Assembly (NCBI GenBank): GCA_017999135.1
Contig: JAGOBT010000175.1
Span: 1 to 6,822, forward strand
Length of the DNA: 6,822 nt
Origin: Burkholderiaceae bacterium
Lineage (GTDB): Bacteria; Pseudomonadota; Gammaproteobacteria; Burkholderiales; Burkholderiaceae_C
Direction: 5' to 3'
This document shows positions 1 through 6,138 of this stretch, one piece after another. The notes under the pieces were generated by a model that ran no database searches, had not been told where the DNA came from, and saw only the letters and a program-made list of their open reading frames with translations. Position 1 is the stretch's first letter, and each line of letters starts with the position of its first letter. A program made the position numbers and the translations under genes.

Positions 1-284
1 TGGTGGTCGAGCGCAAGACAGCGCGGACCAAACCGCCGCAGATGTACCAGGTGGTGCTGCTCAACGACGACTACACCCCGATGGAATTCGTGGTGATGGT
101 GTTGCAGCAATACTTCAAGCGTGACCTGGAATCGGCCACGCTGATCATGTTGAAGATCCACCACGAAGGACGTGGCGTCTGCGGTGTCTACACCAAGGAC
201 GTGGCGGCCACCAAGGTTGAACTCGTACTCGCCGCGGCCCGCCGCGCCGGGCATCCGCTGCAGTGCATTATGGAGGCCGCATGA
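1..284 (+). CDS. clpS: ClpS, ATP-dependent Clp protease adaptor (5' end missing)
   Basis: ClpS delivers N-degron substrates (proteins with a destabilising N-terminal residue) to ClpA for degradation by ClpAP in the cytoplasm. The visible 93 residues cover the whole ClpS core: the PPQMYQV entry strand, the NDDYTPMEF motif (visible residues 21-29) that lines the N-degron pocket, and a histidine at visible residue 53 (KIHHEG) at the spacing of the pocket histidine in E. coli ClpS. The C-terminal GHPLQC strand is also present. Family members are about 100-120 residues, with a variable N-terminal tail that inserts into ClpA; that tail is missing here because the gene runs in from upstream. A GTG at position 3 is in frame but lies inside the conserved part, so it is not taken as the start. 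The stop TGA (282-284) overlaps the clpA ATG. Identity is nearly certain from motifs and from the clpA neighbour. Confidence 0.95.
   Translation, partial: VVERKTARTKPPQMYQVVLLNDDYTPMEFVVMVLQQYFKRDLESATLIMLKIHHEGRGVCGVYTKDVAATKVELVLAAARRAGHPLQCIMEAA
271..276 (+). promoter_or_regulatory. Ribosome binding site of clpA inside the clpS 3' end
   Basis: TGGAGG lies four bases before the ATG at 281. It sits within the last clpS codons and supports ATG 281 over the in-frame GTG at 263 as the clpA start. Together with the ATGA overlap it suggests translational coupling of clpS and clpA. Confidence 0.7.
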
Positions 285-2593
285 TTGCGCAAGAACTGGA
301 AGTCAGCCTGCACATGGCGTTCGTCGAGGCGCGCCAGCAGCGCCATGAGTTCATCACCGTCGAGCACCTGCTGCTGGCGCTGCTGGACAACCCTTCCGCG
401 GCCGAAGTGTTGAAGGCCTGCGCCGCCAACATCGACGACCTGCGCAAGAGCCTGACCACCTTCATCAAGGAAAACACGCCCACCGTCGGCGGCACCGAGG
501 AGGTGGACACCCAGCCCACGCTCGGCTTCCAGCGGGTGATCCAGCGCGCCATCATGCATGTGCAGAGCACCGGCAGCGGCAAGAAGGAAGTGACCGGCGC
601 CAACGTGCTGGTCGCGATCTTCGGCGAGAAGGATTCCCACGCGGTGTACTACCTGCACCAGCAGGGCGTCACCCGCCTGGACGTGGTGAACTTCATCGCC
701 CACGGCATCAAGAAGAGCGAGCCGCCTGAAGCACCCAAGGGCGGCAGCGAGCCCGGCAGCAGCGAAGGCGGCGAGAAGGAAGAAGCCGGCAGCGACAGCA
801 AGGGCTCGCCGCTGGACCAGTTCACCCAGAACCTGAACCAGCAGGCCAAGGACGGCAAGATCGACCCGCTGATCGGCCGCGACCACGAGGTCGAGCGCGT
901 CATCCAGATCCTGTGCCGCCGCCGCAAGAACAACCCGCTGCTGGTCGGCGAGGCCGGTGTGGGCAAGACGGCGATTGCCGAAGGCCTGGCCTGGCGCATC
1001 ACCCAGGGCGACGTGCCCGAGGTGCTGGCCGCGTCCACCGTCTACTCGCTGGACATGGGTGCCCTGCTGGCCGGCACCAAGTACCGCGGTGATTTCGAGC
1101 AGCGCCTGAAGGGTGTGCTCAAGCAGCTGAAGGACCAGCCCAGCGCGGTGCTGTTCATCGACGAGATCCACACCCTGATCGGCGCCGGCGCGGCGTCGGG
1201 CGGCACGCTGGACGCGTCCAACCTGCTGAAGCCGGCGCTTTCCAACGGCACGATGAAGTGCATCGGCGCCACCACCTTCACCGAGTACCGCGGCATCTTC
1301 GAGAAGGACGCGGCGCTGTCGCGGCGCTTCCAGAAGGTGGACGTGGTCGAGCCGTCGGTCGAGCAGACGGTCGAGATCCTGAAGGGCCTGAAGAGCCGCT
1401 TCGAGGACCACCACAACGTGAAGTACGCGCTGGGCGCGCTGCAGGCTGCGGCCGAGCTGTCGGCCAAGTTCATCAACGACCGCCATCTGCCCGACAAGGC
1501 CATCGACGTGATCGACGAGGCCGGTGCCGCGCAGCGCATCCTGCCCAAGAGCAAGCAGAAGAAGACCATCACCCGCAACGAGGTGGAAGAGATCGTCGCC
1601 AAGATCGCGCGCATCCCGCCCGCTTCTGTCAGCAACGACGACCGCGGCAAGTTGAAGAGCCTGGACCGGGACTTGAAGAGCGTGGTGTTCGGGCAAGACC
1701 CGGCCATCGACGCGCTCGCCGCCGCCATCAAGATGGCGCGCAGCGGACTGGGCAAGCCCGACAAGCCGATCGGCAGCTTCCTGTTCAGCGGCCCCACCGG
1801 TGTCGGCAAGACCGAGGTCGCCAAGCAGCTGGCCTTCATCCTGGGCATCGAACTGATCCGCTTCGACATGTCGGAGTACATGGAGCGCCATGCGGTCAGC
1901 CGGCTGATCGGCGCGCCCCCGGGCTATGTGGGCTTCGACCAGGGCGGCCTGCTGACCGAGGCCGTCACCAAGAAGCCGCACTGCGTGCTGCTGCTCGACG
2001 AGATCGAGAAGGCCCACCCGGACGTCTACAACGTGCTGCTGCAGGTGATGGACCATGGCAGCCTGACCGACAACAACGGGCGCAAGGCCGATTTCCGCAA
2101 CGTCATCATCATCATGACGACCAATGCGGGCGCCGAGACGATGAACAAGGCCACCATCGGCTTCACCACGGCGCGCGAGCAGGGCGACGAGATGGCCGAC
2201 ATCAAGCGCATGTTCACGCCCGAGTTCCGCAACCGGCTGGACGCCACCGTCAGCTTCCGCGCGCTGGACGAGAGCATCATCCTGCGCGTGGTCGACAAGT
2301 TCCTGCTGCAGTTGGAAAGCCAGCTCGGTGAGAAGAAGGTGGAAGTCACCTTCACCGACGCGCTGCGCAAGATGCTGGCGAAGAAGGGCTTCGACCCGCT
2401 GATGGGCGCCCGCCCGATGCAGCGCTTGATCCAGGACACCATCCGCCGTGCGCTGGCCGACGAACTGCTGTTCGGCCGCCTGGTCGACGGTGGCCGCCTG
2501 ACGGTGGACGTGGACGACAAGGACGAGGTGCAGCTCGACATCCAGCCGCCCAAGAAGAGCGACAAGGCCAAGGCCGAACCCGCTCCGGCCTGA
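281..2593 (+). CDS. clpA: ClpA, AAA+ unfoldase subunit of ClpAP protease
   Basis: ClpA is the hexameric ATP-driven unfoldase that threads substrates, including ClpS-bound N-degron proteins, into the ClpP peptidase in the cytoplasm. The 770-residue product is close to E. coli ClpA (758). An N-domain (about 1-143) begins with [10 protein letters not shown] and is followed by a low-complexity Gly/Ser/Glu/Lys linker (about 144-177). D1 has Walker A GEAGVGKT (223-230), Walker B D294/E295 and a KYRG pore loop. D2 has Walker A GPTGVGKT (504-511), Walker B D573/E574, the GYVG pore loop, the FRNRLD arginine-finger segment (649-654) and sensor-2 GAR. An IGF tripeptide (626-628) sits where the ClpP-docking loop is expected, so the protein should partner with ClpP and is not a ClpB-like disaggregase. 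The ATG start is supported by the conserved N-terminus and the Shine-Dalgarno at 271-276. The C-terminus ends in a Lys/Ala-rich tail. All catalytic residues are intact. Confidence 0.97.
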   Translation: MIAQELEVSLHMAFVEARQQRHEFITVEHLLLALLDNPSAAEVLKACAANIDDLRKSLTTFIKENTPTVGGTEEVDTQPTLGFQRVIQRAIMHVQSTGSGKKEVTGANVLVAIFGEKDSHAVYYLHQQGVTRLDVVNFIAHGIKKSEPPEAPKGGSEPGSSEGGEKEEAGSDSKGSPLDQFTQNLNQQAKDGKIDPLIGRDHEVERVIQILCRRRKNNPLLVGEAGVGKTAIAEGLAWRITQGDVPEVLAASTVYSLDMGALLAGTKYRGDFEQRLKGVLKQLKDQPSAVLFIDEIHTLIGAGAASGGTLDASNLLKPALSNGTMKCIGATTFTEYRGIFEKDAALSRRFQKVDVVEPSVEQTVEILKGLKSRFEDHHNVKYALGALQAAAELSAKFINDRHLPDKAIDVIDEAGAAQRILPKSKQKKTITRNEVEEIVAKIARIPPASVSNDDRGKLKSLDRDLKSVVFGQDPAIDALAAAIKMARSGLGKPDKPIGSFLFSGPTGVGKTEVAKQLAFILGIELIRFDMSEYMERHAVSRLIGAPPGYVGFDQGGLLTEAVTKKPHCVLLLDEIEKAHPDVYNVLLQVMDHGSLTDNNGRKADFRNVIIIMTTNAGAETMNKATIGFTTAREQGDEMADIKRMFTPEFRNRLDATVSFRALDESIILRVVDKFLLQLESQLGEKKVEVTFTDALRKMLAKKGFDPLMGARPMQRLIQDTIRRALADELLFGRLVDGGRLTVDVDDKDEVQLDIQPPKKSDKAKAEPAPA

Positions 2594-2597
2594 TCAC

Positions 2598-2680
2598 CCA
2601 CCCCCGTAGCGCCTGCGGCGCTCCCCCTCAAGGGGGCGCCCCCAGCGGCCCGGCGAAGCCGGTTCCACGGGGTCCACTGG
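2598..2680. repeat. Hairpin-rich G+C intergenic element, probably a dispersed repeat
   Basis: Nearly the whole 88-base gap between the clpA stop and the mtfA stop consists of nested inverted repeats. AGCGCC/GGCGCT with a TGC loop spans 2608-2622, CCCCC/GGGGG with a TCAA loop spans 2623-2636, and CCGGC/GCCGG with a GAA loop spans 2650-2662. The arrangement (a C-run, a short GC palindrome, CCCCCT..AGGGGG, then a GGCCCGGC..GCCGG arm) resembles intergenic repeats I recall from Burkholderiales genomes; that is memory, not a search. Only one copy is seen in this window, so repeat status is inferred. It lies exactly between two convergent genes. Confidence 0.5.
2617..2640. terminator. Possible bidirectional terminator hairpin between clpA and mtfA
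   Basis: GGCG-CCCCC pairs with GGGGG-CGCC around a TCAA loop, with a two-base CT bulge, giving a very stable nine-pair stem. It is placed between convergent genes, where transcription from both sides should stop. There is no T-run after it on either strand, so it is not a classical intrinsic terminator. It may act by pausing, with Rho, or only as part of the repeat. Confidence 0.35.
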
Positions 2681-2681
2681 G

Positions 2682-3464
2682 TCAAGGCGTGAATGCGGCG
2701 GGGTCCTGACGGAAATAGCGCGCCAGCAACCCGTACAGATCGGGGTGCTCGGCGCGCAGTTCTTTCGGGTTGACGAAGAAGGTCTCGCTGGCCACGGCGA
2801 AGAATTCCTCCGGCCCCTGCGCGCCGTACGGGTCCAGCAGGGTGTCGTAGCCGCACACCACCTGCTCGCCATGGCGGTCGTAAGCCGGCATCAGCACGGC
2901 CAGCCAGTCACGCCGGGCCTGGGCCGACGGCAGCGGTGGCACGCCGTCGGCGGCGCCGTCGCCCATGTCCAGCACATGGGCGAACTCGTGGATCACCACG
3001 TTGTAGCCCGATGCGGCCGTCTCGCCGGCGTCGGCCACGTCGCGCCAGCTCAGCATCACCGGGCCGCCTTCCATCGCCTCGCCGGCCAGCACCTCGTCGT
3101 AGGCGTGCACCACGCCGTCGTCGTCCATCACCTCGCGCCGGGCCACCACCTCGTCAGGGTGCACCACGATGCCCACGAAGCCGTCGTAGGGCGCCAGGCC
3201 GACCCTTAGCACCGGCAGCACGGCCTGCACCGCGATGCACACGGCCATCGCATCGTCGACCACCAGGCCATCGGCGCCGGTGAATTCCTTCTGGTCGAGG
3301 AACAGGCTGGCCAGGCGGCGCAGTTCGGCCAGGTCGGCGTCGCTGCGCTGCGCCAGGAACGGCAGGCGGGCCAGCGTCAGCTGCCACAGGGGGTCGGGGA
3401 TGGCGCGGCGGGCCAGCACCTTGGCCTCACGGTGGGCCTGCCAGCGCTGCAGCAGGCCCTTCAT
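2682..3464 (-). CDS. mtfA: MtfA-like M90 family zinc metallopeptidase
   Basis: This 260-residue protein has the size of E. coli MtfA (265) and the HEFAH zinc motif (H159, E160, H163). The downstream segment DPYGAQGPEEFFAV places a tyrosine (Y213) and a glutamate (E220) seven apart, as in E. coli MtfA, where they serve as catalytic tyrosine and third zinc ligand. The gene therefore looks like an active cytoplasmic peptidase; no signal peptide or membrane segment is visible. In E. coli MtfA binds and inactivates the repressor Mlc and so affects glucose PTS genes, and it has aminopeptidase activity. Whether that partner exists here is unknown. The start at 3464 is chosen because ATG overlaps the lpxH stop in ATGA and the protein begins MKGLLQRW, typical of the family. 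It is the last gene of the minus-strand cluster and shows no strong Shine-Dalgarno, so coupled translation from lpxH is likely. Confidence 0.87.
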   Translation of the reverse strand: MKGLLQRWQAHREAKVLARRAIPDPLWQLTLARLPFLAQRSDADLAELRRLASLFLDQKEFTGADGLVVDDAMAVCIAVQAVLPVLRVGLAPYDGFVGIVVHPDEVVARREVMDDDGVVHAYDEVLAGEAMEGGPVMLSWRDVADAGETAASGYNVVIHEFAHVLDMGDGAADGVPPLPSAQARRDWLAVLMPAYDRHGEQVVCGYDTLLDPYGAQGPEEFFAVASETFFVNPKELRAEHPDLYGLLARYFRQDPAAFTP

Positions 3465-4264
3465 GCCGCCAGGTCCAACACCTGCAGGCCGGCAGCCGTG
3501 AGGCGCAGAGCGCGCGCACGCGGCGCGCCGTGGTCGAAGTCCCAGTCGCCCAGCACATGGCGGACGCCGCCGCCGGGCAATGCATGGGTGGCGGGGCGGT
3601 GGGTGTGGCCGTGGATCATTGCGGGGCAACCGGCGGCGGCCAGCCAGCGTGCGGCCGCGGTGTCGTCCACATCGCTCCACTGGGTCGGGTCCATGCCGGC
3701 CTGGTGCGCCGCGCTGGCGTCGCGCATGGCGCGGGCCTGCCGTTCGCGCTCGGCCAGCGGCTGGGCCAGGAAGGCCTGTTGCCAGGCGGGGCTGCGCACC
3801 TGGCGGCGGAACTGCTGGTAGGCACTGTCGGCCAGGCAGAGCGCGTCGCCATGGGTCAGCAGCCAGCGCTGGCCGAAGGCCTGCAGCACCGTCGGGTCGG
3901 CCAAGGCCTGCATGCTGGTGGCGGCCAGCAGCGCGTCGCCCACCAGGAAATCGCGGTTGCCGGGCAGGAAGGCGAGGGCGCGCTCCCGGCTGGCGGCATG
4001 CAGCACCGCCACGCAGTCGGCCGCAAAGCCGCTGCCGGCCGCGTCGTCGCCCACCCACACCTCGAACAGGTCGCCCAGGATCAGCACCGCATCGGCTGGC
4101 GTGGACAGCAGGTGATCCCGCCAGGCGGCGAAGGTGCGCGGCATGTCGGCATGCAGGTGCACGTCCGACAGCAGGTCGATGCAGCGCCAGGCCGGGTCGG
4201 CCTGCAGGCTGCTCCAGGCCGGATCGGCCTGCGGCCAGCCGTTGGCCGGCGCGCAGGCGCTCAT
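3461..4264 (-). CDS. lpxH: LpxH, UDP-2,3-diacylglucosamine diphosphatase
   Basis: LpxH hydrolyses UDP-2,3-diacylglucosamine to lipid X (2,3-diacylglucosamine 1-phosphate) and UMP, the fourth step of lipid A synthesis, at the inner face of the inner membrane. The 267-residue product has the full calcineurin-like metal site: SDVHLH (D34, H36), GDLFEVWVGDD (D65), GNRDFL (N103), HGD (H138) and GHTHRP (H220, H222). These match E. coli LpxH residues at an offset of 24-26. The enzyme is about 25 residues longer at the N-terminus than E. coli LpxH (240). The extra part holds a duplicated QADPAW peptide, and no other ATG lies between 4264 and the first metal motif. The gap to ppiB is 11 bases with no evident Shine-Dalgarno. 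The stop overlaps the mtfA start. An essential role is expected in a lipid A-making bacterium. Confidence 0.94.
   Translation of the reverse strand: MSACAPANGWPQADPAWSSLQADPAWRCIDLLSDVHLHADMPRTFAAWRDHLLSTPADAVLILGDLFEVWVGDDAAGSGFAADCVAVLHAASRERALAFLPGNRDFLVGDALLAATSMQALADPTVLQAFGQRWLLTHGDALCLADSAYQQFRRQVRSPAWQQAFLAQPLAERERQARAMRDASAAHQAGMDPTQWSDVDDTAAARWLAAAGCPAMIHGHTHRPATHALPGGGVRHVLGDWDFDHGAPRARALRLTAAGLQVLDLAA
4187..4232 (-). repeat. Short tandem duplication in the lpxH 5' end
   Basis: Two 19-base copies (4187-4205 and 4214-4232) differ at a single base and are 27 bases apart, exactly nine codons. They encode QADPAW twice (residues 12-17 and 21-26), separated by SSL. The duplication is in frame and lies outside the catalytic fold. 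Confidence 0.75.
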
Positions 4265-4275
4265 TGCGGCGTCAG

Positions 4276-4779
4276 TCAGGCGACTTCAACGGCCTTGAGG
4301 ATCACCACGTCCTCGGTCGGCACGTCATCATGGCCGCCGCGGCGGCCGGTGGCCACGCGCTCGATCGCATCGACCACCTCGGTGCCGGCCACCACCTTGC
4401 CGAACACCGCATAGCCCCAGCCTTGCGCGCTTTCGCTGCGGAAGTTGAGGAAGTCGTTGTCGGTGCCGTTGATGAAGAACTGCGCCGTGGCCGAATGCGG
4501 CGCGCTGGTGCGGGCCATGGCCAGGGTGTACTTGTTGTTCTTCAGGCCGTTGTTGGCTTCGTTCTGGATCTCGCCGCCGGTGGGCTTCTGCTTCATGCCA
4601 GGCTCGAAGCCGCCGCCCTGGATCATGAAGCCCTTGATCACGCGGTGGAAGATGGTGCCGTCGTAGTGGCCCTTGGCCACGTAGGACAGGAAGTTGGCGA
4701 CGGTGGCCGGCGCCTTGGCGTCGTCCAGCTCGATGCGCAGGGTGCCCGCGCTGGTGGTCATCTCGACGAACTTGCTCAT
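4276..4779 (-). CDS. ppiB: PpiB, cytoplasmic cyclophilin-type peptidyl-prolyl isomerase
   Basis: Cyclophilins speed cis-trans isomerisation of peptide bonds before proline. The 167-residue product is close in length to E. coli PpiB (164) and has no signal peptide, so it should act in the cytoplasm. The cyclophilin signature is complete: FHRVI (44-48, catalytic R46), FMIQGGG (51-57), LAMAR (86-90), SATAQFFIN (96-104) and a final GYAVFGKVV. The [10 protein letters not shown] and NEANNGLKN stretches are nearly the E. coli PpiB sequence and separate it from the neighbouring periplasmic paralogue. The start at 4779 is supported by AGGAG seven bases upstream; a second in-frame ATG six codons later (4761) is less likely. 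Only one base separates it from the ppiA stop. Confidence 0.95.
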   Translation of the reverse strand: MSKFVEMTTSAGTLRIELDDAKAPATVANFLSYVAKGHYDGTIFHRVIKGFMIQGGGFEPGMKQKPTGGEIQNEANNGLKNNKYTLAMARTSAPHSATAQFFINGTDNDFLNFRSESAQGWGYAVFGKVVAGTEVVDAIERVATGRRGGHDDVPTEDVVILKAVEVA

Positions 4780-4780
4780 G

Positions 4781-5332
4781 TCATTTCTCCTGGAGGGTGG
4801 CTTGCTTGATGGTCACCGGGGTCACCGGCACGTTCTGGTACGGGCCCTTGTTGCCCACGGGCACCATGCGAATCTTGTCGACGACGTCCATGCCCTCGAC
4901 CACCTTGCCGAACACCGCGTAGCCGCCGCCGGCGGTGTCGAGCCGCGGGTTGTCGACCACGTTGATGAAGAACTGCGCGGTGGCCGAATCGGGCACGTTG
5001 GTGCGTGCCATGGCCAGCGTGCCGCGCACATTCGACAGGCCGTTGCCGGCTTCCAGCGGGATCGGCGCGCGGGTGGGCTTCTCGGCCAGATCGGCCGTCA
5101 TGCCGCCGCCCTGGATCATGAAGCCGTCGATCACCCGGTGGAACACGGTGTTGGTGTAGTGGCCGGCCTTCACGTACTGCACGAAGTTGGCCACGCTCTT
5201 GGGCGCCTTGGCGGGGTCGAGTTCGACCACGATGTCGCCGGCAGAGGTGGAAAGCTTGACCTTCTGCGCCTGCGCGGCCAGCGGTGCGGCCAGCAGGCCG
5301 GCCAGGGTGATGGCCAGGGCCAGGTGTTTCAT
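4781..5332 (-). CDS. ppiA: PpiA, periplasmic cyclophilin-type peptidyl-prolyl isomerase
   Basis: The 183-residue protein is a cyclophilin with a clear Sec signal peptide: Lys2, a hydrophobic Leu/Ala core (about 4-18) and an AQA site, with cleavage predicted after residue 22. It should catalyse prolyl isomerisation in the periplasm. Motifs are [14 protein letters not shown] (64-77, R66), LAMAR (106-110), SATAQFFIN (116-124) and GYAVFGKVV with GMDVVDKI. The late GPYQNVP is also found in E. coli PpiA. The reading frame stays open upstream to 5455, but the start at 5332 is chosen because the signal peptide begins there and GGAG lies six bases upstream. It follows the TPR gene by 40 bases and is followed by ppiB after one base. 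It and ppiB are paralogues and share stretches of identical DNA. Confidence 0.94.
   Translation of the reverse strand: MKHLALAITLAGLLAAPLAAQAQKVKLSTSAGDIVVELDPAKAPKSVANFVQYVKAGHYTNTVFHRVIDGFMIQGGGMTADLAEKPTRAPIPLEAGNGLSNVRGTLAMARTNVPDSATAQFFINVVDNPRLDTAGGGYAVFGKVVEGMDVVDKIRMVPVGNKGPYQNVPVTPVTIKQATLQEK
4787..4791 (-). promoter_or_regulatory. Ribosome binding site of ppiB inside the ppiA 3' end
   Basis: AGGAG on the minus strand lies seven bases before the ppiB ATG and within the last codons of ppiA (Leu-Gln-Glu-Lys-stop). It fixes the ppiB start and points to coupled translation of the two cyclophilins. Confidence 0.75.
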
Positions 5333-5338
5333 GGTTTG

Positions 5339-5342
5339 CTCC
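5339..5342 (-). promoter_or_regulatory. Ribosome binding site deciding the ppiA start
   Basis: GGAG on the minus strand is six bases before ATG 5332. It supports the start at the signal peptide and argues against the longer open frame reaching back to 5455. Confidence 0.6.
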
Positions 5343-5372
5343 GGTCTTGGGATGGGGTGGTGCAGCGCGGCA

Positions 5373-5945
5373 TCAGCGCAGCGCCGCCAGTTCGCGCGCC
5401 AGGCGCAGCTTGGTCTGCAGCGCCGGCTCGCTGCGCGGGCCGGCGGCTGCCTCATAGGCGCGCTGGGCCAGCCGCACGAACACGTCGCCCAGGTTCTCGT
5501 GGGCGGTGCGGTAGCCCGGGTCCAGGCGCAGCGCCGTTTCCAGCAGGCTGCGCGCCTGGTCGATCTGGCCGGCCGCAGCCTGCAGCACCGCCAGGTTGTT
5601 GTACGGCTCGGGCAGATCGGGGAACTCTTCGGTCATGCGTTCAAGCAGGCGGGTGGCCTGGGCGGTCTGGCCGGTCTCTGCCGCCAGCACCGCCTGCAGG
5701 AAGCGCAGCGGCGCGTCGCCCGGGCGCTGGGCCAGCGCCTGATCCAGCTGCTGCAGCGCCACGCGGGGCTCGCCGCTGCGGTACTGGCGCTCGATGTCGA
5801 CCGCCGTCACCGGCGTGTTGGCGGCAGCGGGCAGTGCGGTCAGCAGCCATCCGATGCAAGCCAGGACGGCGGCGACCTTGGCGGCCAGTTGGCTGCCCCA
5901 GGCGGGGCGCGGACCGGCGGAACTGGAGGAATGGCGATGGACCAA
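5373..5945 (-). CDS. Exported tetratricopeptide-repeat protein of unknown function
   Basis: I do not recognise a named gene. From a TTG at 5945 the product is 190 residues. It has a basic N-region (His/Arg, Lys23), a hydrophobic core (about 24-38) and a likely signal peptidase site at PAAA-NTP (after about residue 42), so it is probably periplasmic or membrane-tethered. The mature part is helical TPR: about 50-77 (degenerate), 78-111, 112-145 ([17 protein letters not shown], the clearest unit) and a partial unit from 146 ([13 protein letters not shown]). TPR proteins bind peptides or partner proteins; no enzyme motif is visible. The start is uncertain. There is no ATG in frame near the signal peptide and no good Shine-Dalgarno before the TTG, while the open frame continues upstream into DNA opposite cysS. 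It is the first gene of the minus cluster, 40 bases before ppiA, which suggests envelope folding or quality control by inference only. Confidence 0.75.
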   Translation of the reverse strand: MVHRHSSSSAGPRPAWGSQLAAKVAAVLACIGWLLTALPAAANTPVTAVDIERQYRSGEPRVALQQLDQALAQRPGDAPLRFLQAVLAAETGQTAQATRLLERMTEEFPDLPEPYNNLAVLQAAAGQIDQARSLLETALRLDPGYRTAHENLGDVFVRLAQRAYEAAAGPRSEPALQTKLRLARELAALR

Positions 5946-5994
5946 GGACGGACCGGTGCGGGGTTCGGAGAGCGGCTGCGGCCACCGGCCCGCC

Positions 5995-6024
5995 GCTATA
6001 CTGATTTGATTGTATCGACGCCAA
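5995..6024 (-). promoter_or_regulatory. Candidate sigma70-type promoter for the TPR-ppiA-ppiB-lpxH-mtfA cluster
   Basis: On the minus strand TTGGCG (6024-6019) and TATAGC (6000-5995) each match four of six consensus bases and are 18 bases apart. Transcription would begin near 5988, about 43 bases before the TTG chosen for the TPR gene. The match is moderate, and the two hexamers were picked by eye in the only A+T-rich patch of the region. Confidence 0.3.
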
Positions 6025-6048
6025 GCTGGCCCGCCGGACTGCCGGTGC

Positions 6049-6076
6049 GCCGGCCCTGCCTGCCGCCAGGCCGGCG
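6049..6076. repeat. Inverted repeat in the cysS leader (distal hairpin)
   Basis: CGCCGGCC (6048-6055) pairs perfectly with GGCCGGCG (6069-6076) around a 13-base loop. No T-run follows. In such G+C-rich DNA a stem of this size could arise by chance, so a function is not claimed. Confidence 0.35.
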
Positions 6077-6102
6077 ATCGCCACCCCGCCCCCACCGTGT
6101 AC

Positions 6103-6122
6103 CGGCCGCCGCCAGGCGGCCG
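6103..6122 (+). promoter_or_regulatory. Stem-loop directly upstream of the cysS start
   Basis: CGGCCGCC and GGCGGCCG form a perfect eight-pair stem with a GCCA tetraloop. It ends 16 bases before the cysS ATG and is followed by CTTT. The stem covers the area where a Shine-Dalgarno would be partly read, and no clear Shine-Dalgarno exists after it. It could limit translation of cysS or pause transcription; chance formation in G+C-rich DNA is the alternative. Confidence 0.35.
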
Positions 6123-6138
6123 CTTTCCGCATCGGCCG

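Larger units (their letters stand above)
5946..6138. promoter_or_regulatory. Divergent control region between the TPR-ppiA operon and cysS
   Basis: This 193-base non-coding stretch separates two divergent transcription units. It is mostly very G+C-rich, but 5996-6016 forms an A+T-rich island, the best place for promoter opening. On the plus strand TATACT (5997-6002) is a good -10-like hexamer, without a convincing -35 at normal spacing. Two G+C hairpins lie between this island and the cysS ATG. Confidence 0.5.

Noticed and set aside
3..5. GTG at position 3 as the clpS start
   Set aside because: ClpS proteins normally carry more N-terminal residues, and the frame is open to the window edge, so the gene simply begins upstream.
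263..280. GTG at 263 as the clpA start, giving six more residues
   Set aside because: ClpA proteins begin at the MIAQELE segment, and the Shine-Dalgarno and ATGA overlap point to ATG 281.
188..2056. A 622-codon open frame on the minus strand opposite clpA, and shorter ones nearby
   Set aside because: Its composition (Leu, Ala, Val, Arg, Gln, His rich, no domain) is the usual shadow of a high-G+C gene, while the plus strand encodes complete ClpA.
5856..5858. Cysteine in the TPR protein signal region (VLAC) as a lipoprotein lipobox
   Set aside because: Leucine at the -2 position and a long hydrophobic run after the cysteine do not fit a lipobox; a signal peptidase I site at PAAA-NTP fits better.
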